Source: Arcicella rosea (GTDB lineage: Bacteria > Bacteroidota > Bacteroidia > Cytophagales > Spirosomataceae). Taken from it: 64,000 nt of DNA. A model generated the notes under the pieces. That model searched no databases. It saw nothing but the letters and a program-made list of their open reading frames with translations, and was not told where the DNA came from. Position 1 is the stretch's first letter, and each line of letters begins with the position of its first letter. The DNA is taken from positions 1-64,000 of the forward strand of contig NZ_JACHKT010000008.1 in the NCBI RefSeq assembly GCF_014204325.1, written 5' to 3'. Both the position numbers and the translations under genes were made by a program. Shown here piece by piece: positions 43,950-52,470 of this stretch.

Positions 43950-44975
43950 ATGAACAAATTACAATTACCGCTCTGGCTTATCAAACTTACGCATTTTGAA
44001 TATTGGACGTGGTGGATGTTTTACATTCCGCTTCTCCCCTATTGGTTGTATCAAGCCGCTCGTACTCGCTCGCTTACTTTTTTCACCAATGCTGACCCTT
44101 GTATAGACTATGGTGGTTTCTTCGGTGAAAGTAAAATAGATATTCTAAAACAGATTCCTTCGAGTTTTTTACCGACTTATTTCTTTGTAAAAAAAGAAAC
44201 TTCTTTAGCCATAATCCTTGAAAGGCTGGCAGAAAAACAGCTTGAATTCCCCATTATTTGTAAACCCAATGTAGGTGAAAGAGGCTCACAAGTAGAAAAG
44301 ATTATTGACAAAATTACTCTTGAAAAATATTTACAAAACCTTCAAGAAGATTTTATTATTCAAGAATTTATCACTTTTGAGATTGAATTGGGCGTACTCT
44401 ATTATCGTTATCCAAATCAACTGAAAGGACAAGTAAGTTCAGTGACGAGAAAAGAGTTTTTGTCGGTAACGGGCGATGGGAAGTCCAGCATTGAAACATT
44501 AATGCAAGCCGATACTCGTGCAAGATTTCAACTTGAAACGATGCGTTTACGTTTGCGAGAAAAGATTCACGAAGTAATTCCAGCAGGAGAAAAAAGATTA
44601 TTAGAACCGATAGGAAATCATTGCAGAGGTACAAAATTCTTAGATAACAATTTCTTGATTAATGAAAAATTGAATCAAGTATTTGATAAAATTGCGCTAC
44701 CGATTGAGGGTTTTCATTATGGAAGATTCGATATGAAAATAAAGTCAATCGAAGATTTATATGAAGGAAAAAATATCAAAATCATGGAATTGAACGGCGT
44801 TAGTTCTGAACCGGGACATATCTATGACCCGAAAAACACCGTTTGGAATGCCTACAGAGATTTAGCTCGTCATTGGAAAATCATTGCAGACATTTCAATT
44901 CAGCAACAACAAAAAGGCATCATGCCGATTGAACCCAAAATCATTTGGCAAGTAGCCCGTGAGCATTTTGCTTAG
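43950..44975 (+). CDS. ATP-grasp enzyme, D-alanine-D-alanine-ligase-like
   Basis: This 341-residue protein starts with a hydrophobic segment (about 20-38, WWMFYIPLLPYWLYQAA) that may anchor it to the membrane. ATP-grasp features follow: PIICKPNVGERGSQVEKI (ATP-binding Lys), DFIIQEFITFEIELGVLYY, and RFDMKIK...IMELNGVSSEPGHIYD (Mg2+-binding Asp/Glu/Asn). Such enzymes ligate a carboxylate to an amine using ATP, and the substrate cannot be told. A 21-bp array begins 8 bp after its stop. Confidence 0.75.
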   Translation: MNKLQLPLWLIKLTHFEYWTWWMFYIPLLPYWLYQAARTRSLTFFTNADPCIDYGGFFGESKIDILKQIPSSFLPTYFFVKKETSLAIILERLAEKQLEFPIICKPNVGERGSQVEKIIDKITLEKYLQNLQEDFIIQEFITFEIELGVLYYRYPNQLKGQVSSVTRKEFLSVTGDGKSSIETLMQADTRARFQLETMRLRLREKIHEVIPAGEKRLLEPIGNHCRGTKFLDNNFLINEKLNQVFDKIALPIEGFHYGRFDMKIKSIEDLYEGKNIKIMELNGVSSEPGHIYDPKNTVWNAYRDLARHWKIIADISIQQQQKGIMPIEPKIIWQVAREHFA

Positions 44976-44983
44976 GGATATTT

Positions 44984-45109
44984 CATCTCTTACATGAGAT
45001 AGAACAACATTCCGAAGACTTCAAATATCTCGTCGATGACACAAAACATCTCATCCGAGACATATTTTGTCTCTCGCATCAGATAAAATATGTCTCAGAA
45101 ATCCCTTTT
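44984..45109. repeat. Degenerate 21-bp tandem array (array 2)
   Basis: Six consecutive 21-bp units fill the spacer after the ATP-grasp gene. A common pattern is CATCTC or TATCTC at the start, GAGA or GATGA in the middle and AAA or TTT at the end. Units are much more diverged than in arrays 1 and 3 and share no sequence with them. No unit boundary shifts over 126 bp. Confidence 0.7.
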
Positions 45110-45175
45110 ACAGACAAGTCTTTTTACCCAGTTGTTCAAAAATCCATCAAGTCCAATTAAACAGATATTTTGTTT

Positions 45176-45183
45176 TACCTTTG
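45176..45183 (+). promoter_or_regulatory. -7 box 4 bp before the helicase ATG (possible leaderless mRNA)
   Basis: TACCTTTG matches TAnnTTTG and ends four bases before the ATG at 45188, the same spacing as at 43938. Confidence 0.4.
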
Positions 45184-45187
45184 TACT

Positions 45188-46510
45188 ATGGAAACCAATC
45201 AAACAACAGCACAAATCCTTCAAAACTTAGGGATTGAAACTTTAAATCCGATGCAAGAAGCGGCTTTAAAAGCCATTTCAGAAGACAGCAACGTACTTTT
45301 AATTTCTCCTACAGGTTCAGGAAAAACCATTGGTTTTTTATTGCCCATTTTACAATTGTTAAAGCCCGATGTACCTTTTGTACAATGTTTAATTCTTACG
45401 CCTTCTCGTGAATTGGCTTCACAAATCGAACAGGTTTGGAAGAAAATGTCCACAGGTTATAAAGTAAATGTATGTTATGGCGGGCATGATGTGGCTACCG
45501 AAATCAAAAACCTAAGCAATCCTCCAGCAGTACTTATTGGTACACCTGGACGAATTGCCGACCATATTACTCGTAGGTCTTTTAATTTGGATGGCATCAA
45601 AACTTTGGTGTTGGATGAATTCGATAAATCGCTAGACCTTGGTTTTCACGACCAAATGTCGTTTATCATTGGCGGTTTACGCAAACTCAACAAAAGAGTA
45701 TTGGTTTCTGCTACCAAAGGCATCAAAATTCCAGAATTCACAGGTGTTTCTTCGCCAACTTTATTGAATTTTATTCCAGAAGATAAAGTAGCAGAAGGCT
45801 TGGTGATGAAAGTGGTGATTTCAGAACAAAAAGATAAAATAGACGCTTTGTTTAATTTGATTTGTTCATTAAATTCTGAATCTGCTATCATTTTCCTGAA
45901 TCACAGAGATGCCGCAGAACGTACTTGTGAATTATTGCAAGAAATGGGTATTTATGCGATTTTCTATCATGGAGGAATGGATCAAGATGACCGAGAACGA
46001 GCTTTGATTCAATTCAGAAATGGAAGTGTTCGCTATTTAGTTACAACAGATTTGGCGGCTCGTGGTTTGGATATTCCAGCAATGAAGCATGTAATTCATT
46101 ATCATTTGCCATTGCAAGCCCATGAATTTATTCATAGAAATGGCAGAACGGCACGTATGAATGCAGAAGGAACATCGTACTTGATTTTTCATCGCAACGA
46201 ACATCGTCCAGCTTATGTAGATGATAATTTAGAAGAATTGGAAGTTGCAGAAAACCTCCCATTGCCGAAAGCACCAGACTTTTTAACGATTTATATTAGT
46301 GGTGGAAAGAAAAATAAATTGAATAAAGTTGATATTGTAGGTTTTTTCTCGCAAAAAGGCAAACTCGAAAAAGGCGATTTAGGACTGATAGAAGTAAAAG
46401 ATTTCACTTCATTTGCTGCTGTAAGAAAAGAAAAAGTAAAAGAATTACTCCAAACCATTCGTGATGAAAAAATGAAAGGAAAGAAGTATAAAATTGAAGT
46501 GGCGAGATAG
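45188..46510 (+). CDS. DEAD-box RNA helicase with DbpA-type RNA-binding domain
   Basis: This 440-residue helicase has the Q motif NPMQEAAL, motif I SPTGSGKT, TPSRELA, GTPGR, motif II DEFD, SAT, TTDLAARGLDIP and HRNGRTAR. The C-terminal ~80 residues (TIYISGGKKNKLNKVDIVGFF...LIEVKDFTSFAAV) match the DbpA RNA-binding domain, which in E. coli binds 23S rRNA hairpin 92 during 50S assembly. Motif II is DEFD and not DEAD, and motif VI has Asn for Ile. ATG 45188 is chosen over an ATG six codons earlier because of the -7 box. Confidence 0.88.
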   Translation: METNQTTAQILQNLGIETLNPMQEAALKAISEDSNVLLISPTGSGKTIGFLLPILQLLKPDVPFVQCLILTPSRELASQIEQVWKKMSTGYKVNVCYGGHDVATEIKNLSNPPAVLIGTPGRIADHITRRSFNLDGIKTLVLDEFDKSLDLGFHDQMSFIIGGLRKLNKRVLVSATKGIKIPEFTGVSSPTLLNFIPEDKVAEGLVMKVVISEQKDKIDALFNLICSLNSESAIIFLNHRDAAERTCELLQEMGIYAIFYHGGMDQDDRERALIQFRNGSVRYLVTTDLAARGLDIPAMKHVIHYHLPLQAHEFIHRNGRTARMNAEGTSYLIFHRNEHRPAYVDDNLEELEVAENLPLPKAPDFLTIYISGGKKNKLNKVDIVGFFSQKGKLEKGDLGLIEVKDFTSFAAVRKEKVKELLQTIRDEKMKGKKYKIEVAR

Positions 46511-46618
46511 GTTTAAGGAGATTTGTGGACTTTAGGACTGAAAGACTTTAAGAAAGCTTCATTCTTTATCAATAATTCCTTCAGTCTTAAAGTCTAATAT
46601 CTTTTAGTCCTTCCCAAA
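46511..46618. repeat. GACT-word inverted repeat element (copy 2)
   Basis: The spacer after the helicase gene is made of words such as GGACTTTAGGACTGAAAGAC on the left and their complement (CCTTCAGTCTTAAAGTC) on the right. Together they form a long imperfect hairpin. It has the same style as 19447-19560. Confidence 0.45.
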
Positions 46619-46631
46619 AATCAACCAACCA

Positions 46632-48833
46632 TTGAACACTCAAAAAGTCTTTCTAATAACCCCTCCTTTTACGCAACTGAATACACCATATCCAGCTACG
46701 GCTTATATTAAGGGGTTTTTGAATACTAAAAATATACTTTCCTATCAGGCTGATTTGGGAATTGAAGTAATATTAAGCCTTTTTTCTAAAGAAGGTTTGT
46801 TGAATCTGTTTGCTCAAATTGAAAGTCTGGAATTAGATTTAACGGAGAATGCCCAAAGAATTGTAGCCCTCAAAGAGCATTATATTCACACGATTGATGC
46901 GGTGATGCTTTTCTTACAAGGTAAAAATCCTACTTTATCACATCTGATTTGTCAGGAAGATTTTTTGCCAGAAGCCAGTCGCTTTGCTCAATTAGAAGAA
47001 TTGGATTGGGCTTTCGGAACAATGGGAACGCAAGATAAAGCCAAGCATTTTGCTACGCTTTATCTCGAAGATATTTCTGACCTTATCGTCGAATGTGTCG
47101 ATTCACATTTTGGTTTTAGTCGCTATGCCGAGCGTTTGGGTCGTTCTGCCAATAGTTTTGATGAATTGTATGAAGCCTTATCGCAAGATTATACTTTTAT
47201 TGATGAATTACTCATCAAGATTTTAGCGGCTAAAATGCAGGAAGTAAATCCTACTTTGGTGGCAATTACTGTTCCTTTTCCCGGCAATTTATACAGTGCT
47301 TTTCGTTGTGGACAATGGATTAAAAAGCATTTCCCAGCAGTAAAAGTAGCAATGGGCGGAGGTTTCCCGAATACAGAATTACGTTCACTTTCAGATGAAA
47401 GAGTATTTGAGTTTTTTGATTTTATCACTTTAGATGATGGTGAAGCTCCGCTCGAAAACTTGCTTGAACATTTGGATGGAAAGAGAAAACTGGAAGAGCT
47501 AAAACGTACTTTTACTTTAGTAGATAAGCAAGTAAAATACATCAACCATAGTCAGACGCACGATTATAAACAGTCGGCAGTAGGTACGCCCGATTATGCA
47601 GATTTGCCTTTAGACCAGTATATTTCTGTGATTGAAATCGTGAATCCGATGCACAGAATGTGGAGTGATGGGCGTTGGAATAAGCTCACGATGGCTCATG
47701 GTTGCTATTGGGGAAAATGCACTTTCTGTGATATTTCTTTAGATTATATCAAACTTTACGAACCGATTTCTGCCAAAATTCTATGTGATAGAATGGAAGA
47801 AATGATGGCTCAGACGGGTCAGAATGGTTTTCATTTTGTGGATGAAGCCGCTCCGCCTGCTTTAATGCGTTCCTTGGCTTTGGAGATTCTTAGAAGAAAA
47901 CTGACTGTTACTTGGTGGACAAATATTCGTTTTGAAAAAAGTTTTACCGCAGACTTATGTTTGTTACTGAAAGCCTCTGGTTGTATAGCCGTTTCTGGTG
48001 GTTTAGAAGTAGCTTCTGACAGACTTTTGGAATTGATTCAAAAAGGCGTAACCGTTGCCCAAGTAGGCAGAGTAACTCGCAATTTTACGGAAGCGGGAAT
48101 TATGGTACATTCGTATTTGATGTACGGATTTCCCACACAAACGGCTCAGGAAACGATTGATTCGTTGGAAATGGTACGTCAAATGTTTGAATTGGGCATT
48201 TTACAATCAGGCTTTTGGCATCAATTTGCAATGACGGCTCACAGTCCTGTCGGGATGTATCCAGAACAATTTAAAGTACAAAAAGAAAGTGCTAAAATTG
48301 GCACATTTGCCAATAACGATATTTTTCACCTCGACCCAACGGGAACAGACCATAGTTTGTTTAGTGATGGTTTGAAGAAATCACTTTTTAATTTTATGCA
48401 CGGCATTGGTTTTGATATGAACCTAAACCAATGGTTTGATTTTAAAGTACCAAAAACAAAAGTGCCGAAAAATTATATCGAACAAGCCATTAATCAAGAA
48501 GAAGATTATACTTTAAAACCAAGTAGTAAAATCGTTTGGTTAGGAACAAAGCCGATGACGAAACTGATTTCTAAAAATCAAAAAGGAAGAGTATTAAATC
48601 TGCTCAGTTTATCTTTTCACGATAAAAAAGAAAGTTTCAATATTTCAGTCGAACAAAAACAGGGAGAATGGTTAGTTGAAATTTTGAAAGAAATTGCAGT
48701 TTCAAACAACAAAGTTTATACTTTTCAAGAAATAAAAACGCATTATGAAAAAGCTGGATTAGAAGACTTTGAATTATTTTGGTTCAATAAACCTGTGAAT
48801 AGTTTGCAGAATTTTGGTTTGTTAACACTTTAA
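46632..48833 (+). CDS. B12-binding radical SAM enzyme of unknown substrate
   Basis: This 733-residue protein has an N-terminal B12-binding-like domain (KVFLITPPFTQLNTPYPATA, LVAITVPFPGN, KVAMGGGFPNTEL). A radical SAM domain follows with the cluster motif HGCYWGKCTFCDIS: Cys358, Cys363 and Cys366, that is CX4CX2C where CX3CX2C is canonical. VSGGLEVASDRLLELIQKGV is a SAM-barrel strand. Enzymes of this group perform methylations, ring contractions or other radical steps on lipids, cofactors or peptides. The TTG start at 46632 is required to keep the first strand. A UbiA-like gene follows 55 bp later. Confidence 0.8.
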   Translation: MNTQKVFLITPPFTQLNTPYPATAYIKGFLNTKNILSYQADLGIEVILSLFSKEGLLNLFAQIESLELDLTENAQRIVALKEHYIHTIDAVMLFLQGKNPTLSHLICQEDFLPEASRFAQLEELDWAFGTMGTQDKAKHFATLYLEDISDLIVECVDSHFGFSRYAERLGRSANSFDELYEALSQDYTFIDELLIKILAAKMQEVNPTLVAITVPFPGNLYSAFRCGQWIKKHFPAVKVAMGGGFPNTELRSLSDERVFEFFDFITLDDGEAPLENLLEHLDGKRKLEELKRTFTLVDKQVKYINHSQTHDYKQSAVGTPDYADLPLDQYISVIEIVNPMHRMWSDGRWNKLTMAHGCYWGKCTFCDISLDYIKLYEPISAKILCDRMEEMMAQTGQNGFHFVDEAAPPALMRSLALEILRRKLTVTWWTNIRFEKSFTADLCLLLKASGCIAVSGGLEVASDRLLELIQKGVTVAQVGRVTRNFTEAGIMVHSYLMYGFPTQTAQETIDSLEMVRQMFELGILQSGFWHQFAMTAHSPVGMYPEQFKVQKESAKIGTFANNDIFHLDPTGTDHSLFSDGLKKSLFNFMHGIGFDMNLNQWFDFKVPKTKVPKNYIEQAINQEEDYTLKPSSKIVWLGTKPMTKLISKNQKGRVLNLLSLSFHDKKESFNISVEQKQGEWLVEILKEIAVSNNKVYTFQEIKTHYEKAGLEDFELFWFNKPVNSLQNFGLLTL

Positions 48834-48888
48834 TTTGAAAATGGATATTTCCAATGTCTTTACTTTAAAATATACAAGAAATTAAACC

Positions 48889-49740
48889 TTGAAAGTCGTT
48901 CATTTCTTAATCAATACCAATATTTACATTTCGTTGGCAGCGGTTGCTCTGACGGTGGAAACACAATTGCAATTAGGGATGCCTCCGCAATGGCATCCTT
49001 ATTTGTTTATCATCTTTTTTGCTACTTTGTTCGACTATAATTTGCATCGACTTGTTACGGTTCTAAGCAATAAAGAAGCCTTGAATAGTGATAAACATAA
49101 ATGGCTAAAGGAGTATTTGAATCTGTTTTATGCTTTGGTAGCTTTTTCGGTAATGGGTTTTCTTATTGCTGTTTATTTCGCTAAAAAAGAAGTATTGATT
49201 ACACTTTCGCCTTTTGCGTTCATTACACTTTTTTATTCACTACCAGTTTTTAAAAATCAAAAATATTTATTCCGATTAAGAGAAATTCCAATCTTAAAAA
49301 TCTTCCTCATATCCATTGTTTGGTCGGCTACTACGATTCTTTTGCCAATTGTTCAATCTGGAAAAAGCTTTGATTTTCTTCATGTTTCACTGATGTTAAT
49401 AGAAAGGTTTTTATTCGTTTTTGCTATTGCAATTCCATTTGATATTCGAGATATGCAAGGCGATGAACAATCTGGACTCAAGACAATTCCATTGGTAATT
49501 GGTGTTAAGAAATCTATGAATTTAGCCAATGCTTTAATAATGCTGTTTCTTATTGTAAGTCTTCTGCATTATTACGATTCTGTTTCCTTCATTTTATTAG
49601 CTTTCGCACTTTCAGCAATCAGTACTTTGTTTATTTTAAATAGTAAAAGCCTTCAAAAATGGTCATTTTATCATTATGGTATTTTGGATGGAACGATGCT
49701 TTTACAGGGGGCTTTGGTTTTAATTTTTCATTTTTTATAA
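48889..49740 (+). CDS. UbiA-like prenyltransferase family membrane protein
   Basis: This 283-residue protein has about eight membrane helices. The second Asp-rich motif of UbiA enzymes is intact (IPFDIRDMQGDEQSGLKTIP, which binds the prenyl diphosphate through Mg2+). At the first motif the usual NDxxDxxxD is replaced by LFDYNLHRLV, with a single Asp. The start is TTG at 48889. It may use the product of the upstream radical SAM enzyme, or be a lipid enzyme with changed chemistry. A strong terminator closes the unit. Confidence 0.7.
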   Translation: MKVVHFLINTNIYISLAAVALTVETQLQLGMPPQWHPYLFIIFFATLFDYNLHRLVTVLSNKEALNSDKHKWLKEYLNLFYALVAFSVMGFLIAVYFAKKEVLITLSPFAFITLFYSLPVFKNQKYLFRLREIPILKIFLISIVWSATTILLPIVQSGKSFDFLHVSLMLIERFLFVFAIAIPFDIRDMQGDEQSGLKTIPLVIGVKKSMNLANALIMLFLIVSLLHYYDSVSFILLAFALSAISTLFILNSKSLQKWSFYHYGILDGTMLLQGALVLIFHFL

Positions 49741-49744
49741 TCTT

Positions 49745-49796
49745 CAAAAGAAAAGAGGTTGAATCTACAAAAGTAAATTCAGCCTCTTTTCTTTTG
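49745..49796. terminator. Bidirectional terminator between convergent genes
   Basis: The 20-bp stem begins CAAAAGAAAAGAGGTTGAAT, and the complementary arm has one G-T mismatch. It lies between the UbiA-like gene and the convergent secreted-protein gene, with T-rich sequence on both strands. Confidence 0.85.
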
Positions 49797-49807
49797 ATTT
49801 ATTTCAA

Positions 49808-52306
49808 TTAATCTGTTGTACGAATCAATTCTTTTTTGATTGCCGATTTAGTTTTTGTGACAGTATATGGAATACACCTAGCCACACCACAATCACAGAC
49901 AACTTGCTGAATAGCAACTACATGATCAGTAAAACAGTCATTGGCATTGAATACTCGAACTGTATATTGCTGAAGAACAATAGTTGGATTCGGAACATCA
50001 GCCCTAAGTACACCATTTACAGGTATTGCCGTTGAAGTAGCATATAATTTCCCGCCAGTGTATGTAGTACCTAGGCTAATATCATATCTTAAATTTGAAC
50101 CAAACCCCGTCAGCTTTATGGTACCATCATTTTTAACCAAATCTTGGTCGCAAGTAGCATTTGTAGCAGTAGCAGTTATTCCTAATGGTCTGTCAAACAC
50201 AACCAAATTAATCAATGTATTAGCAGAACATAAACCATTACTTACTTCTACTTCATAAATACCTCCTTGATTAGCTTGAATATTATTAAACTGAATATTT
50301 TGTAAGGATGAAGTAAAACCATTTGGTCCCGTCCACGCATAAGTAGCATTAGCTGGAGTAACAGAAAGAGTAACATTTGTACCAGCACAAACTGGAGAAG
50401 TAGAAGTGGTAATAATTGGATTAGGAACTGGATTAAAAGTAGCCGTTGCTGAAGCTCTACTTCCAGCAGGCGATTCACAACCGCTTATTAAATCTTTACA
50501 AGCAACAAAGTAGGTTTTAGTAGCAGTTACAGGTACATTAAATGGGCTTCCTGTACGCAAAACTGTTGATGAAATCTGTGAGTCATACCATACTGGCACA
50601 AACCCAGCCGCACAAGTTGCTTTTAAACCAAGGCTTCCAGCACCACAAACTAAGCCACCAGCCACCGTTGATTGCGAAGGCGCAGCAGGAGTTGTATTAA
50701 CAGAAATGGTTACAGCAGTACGATTTGCAGGAAATACACCACAGCTATTTTCTATTGGCTTACAACCTACAAAAAAAGTAATGGTAGAAGAGGCATTGAA
50801 TGAAAATGTATTTCCAGAACCTATTACCGTATTAGATGTCAATGAATTATACCACTGAGGAACCCCAACTGCACAAGTAGCCGACAATGAAGTAATTCCA
50901 GGGCCGCAAAGTATTGAACCCGTTGAACTTGATACCTTAGAACTAAAAGCAGGAGTTGTAAAAGTAACATCATTAAAACAAACATCTGAGCCACTCCAAA
51001 TACGAATTGTATATTTTGTAGCAGGCTTTAAACCCGTAAACGTTAATGATGTTGCTCCAGGCGTTAATAAGAGGTTTGCTCCTGCTCCAAAAATAGGGGC
51101 AGTTCCGAAAGTTTCACCTTCTTTGATACTTGCTTCAATAGTTTTTGTTGCATTATATAGAAGGTTAGAAAGCGTTGCCGTTCCGTTATTGTTTGGTATA
51201 AAGTTAGTACAAGTACCAAGCGTTGTAGTTATATCATTAATACTTATCGCTGGGGCATCACAGTCACTACATTTTAAATTACCACAAACAAAAGCAATAG
51301 ATTTACCCTGAACGCCAGGATGATAAGGAATAAAGGTGCTAAATCCTTTAGTGGTTAAATCAAACTTTGTAACACAATCACCCTTGTAACTTGTAATATA
51401 GAGATTTCCGTCTGGACCAAAAGCCAAATCAAAAGCATCGACTGCCCCACTTATTATTCCTGCGTTTAAAGTCGGTCTTGGAAATGCATAAGATTCAATT
51501 ATGGCACCCGTTAAACTATTATAATGAACCATACGGTCAGCTATATTTATGTTATCACTCGCCAAGATAGCCCAAATACTACCATCATTTGCAAAGTTTA
51601 TTCCTCTATAATTAAAACCTGCAGGAGCAGTTGCCAATAATGTAGCAGCACCTGTAAGTGAAGGTGATACATATTCAATTGTACTTGCTTGACCCGTTAT
51701 ATTCCAGTTCTTACTTACATAAACATTTCCTGTAGTTGGATGAATTGCAATTCCCCATAATCCAGCCGTTTTGTTATTGAAACTTGGCGATTCATAATAA
51801 TCTACTACAGTATTTGTGATAGTACTTACTTTTGATATTCCGTTATAGCTTGTAACATACAAAAAATTCTTATCGGGAGACATCACAAGATCTAATAAAT
51901 CTTCCCCTGCAATTGGTATAGGAGCTAGAAAAACTCCTTTTGAAAAATCATAAATTACAATCTCTGACTGTCCACAACAAGTAGCCATGTAAGCAATGTT
52001 CTTGTCTGGATCTACTACAATCCCTTCTGCACCACCTCCCTGAATTGAACATGTTATTGCCCCAGTATTTGGATTACTTGTACTACCACTTCCAAATTCA
52101 AATACTTCAGAACGTGTTAAAGCTTTATCCCCTGAAACTGGTACAACACCCACAATCATATATGTTTTATCACATCCGATTGGGGCATTTTGAGCTTTCA
52201 GGTATAATGAAGAAAAACTTAAAAACAACAGCATCAAAAAGGTAAGAATATTTCTAAACACACTCACTGATGGCATTTTTTCAAGAAAACGTAAAGGCAT
52301 TATCAT
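49808..52306 (-). CDS. Large secreted protein: beta-propeller plus Ig-like domains
   Basis: This 832-residue protein has a signal peptide (FRNILTFLMLLFLSFSSLYL, then KAQ). The frame extends 38 residues upstream, but 52306 gives a more normal N-terminus; 52276 is also possible. The N-terminal half (about 60-330) reads as an NHL/SMP-30-like beta-propeller (KNFLYVTSYNG, DGSIWAILAS, DGNLYITSYKGD). The C-terminal half has Ig-like repeats (VPQWYNSLTSNTVI and VPVWYDSQISSTVL are parallel; VTLSVTPANATYAWTGPNGF). It ends with a Cys cluster, VVCDCGVARCIP, and a basic tail and shows no T9SS sorting domain. Confidence 0.7.
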   Translation of the reverse strand: MIMPLRFLEKMPSVSVFRNILTFLMLLFLSFSSLYLKAQNAPIGCDKTYMIVGVVPVSGDKALTRSEVFEFGSGSTSNPNTGAITCSIQGGGAEGIVVDPDKNIAYMATCCGQSEIVIYDFSKGVFLAPIPIAGEDLLDLVMSPDKNFLYVTSYNGISKVSTITNTVVDYYESPSFNNKTAGLWGIAIHPTTGNVYVSKNWNITGQASTIEYVSPSLTGAATLLATAPAGFNYRGINFANDGSIWAILASDNINIADRMVHYNSLTGAIIESYAFPRPTLNAGIISGAVDAFDLAFGPDGNLYITSYKGDCVTKFDLTTKGFSTFIPYHPGVQGKSIAFVCGNLKCSDCDAPAISINDITTTLGTCTNFIPNNNGTATLSNLLYNATKTIEASIKEGETFGTAPIFGAGANLLLTPGATSLTFTGLKPATKYTIRIWSGSDVCFNDVTFTTPAFSSKVSSSTGSILCGPGITSLSATCAVGVPQWYNSLTSNTVIGSGNTFSFNASSTITFFVGCKPIENSCGVFPANRTAVTISVNTTPAAPSQSTVAGGLVCGAGSLGLKATCAAGFVPVWYDSQISSTVLRTGSPFNVPVTATKTYFVACKDLISGCESPAGSRASATATFNPVPNPIITTSTSPVCAGTNVTLSVTPANATYAWTGPNGFTSSLQNIQFNNIQANQGGIYEVEVSNGLCSANTLINLVVFDRPLGITATATNATCDQDLVKNDGTIKLTGFGSNLRYDISLGTTYTGGKLYATSTAIPVNGVLRADVPNPTIVLQQYTVRVFNANDCFTDHVVAIQQVVCDCGVARCIPYTVTKTKSAIKKELIRTTD

Positions 52307-52470
52307 AACTTGATTATTTATGTTTTGTCGGGGAAATATGCCAACCATTTTTGTTGATAGGCAAAGGTCAAACAAAGTGTTGAATACTTTTATTAACCAT
52401 GAGTTAAGATTTTTCATCATTTTATGATTGTATTTGTTCCCTCAATATGTTTAATTAATACAGTTAAAGC

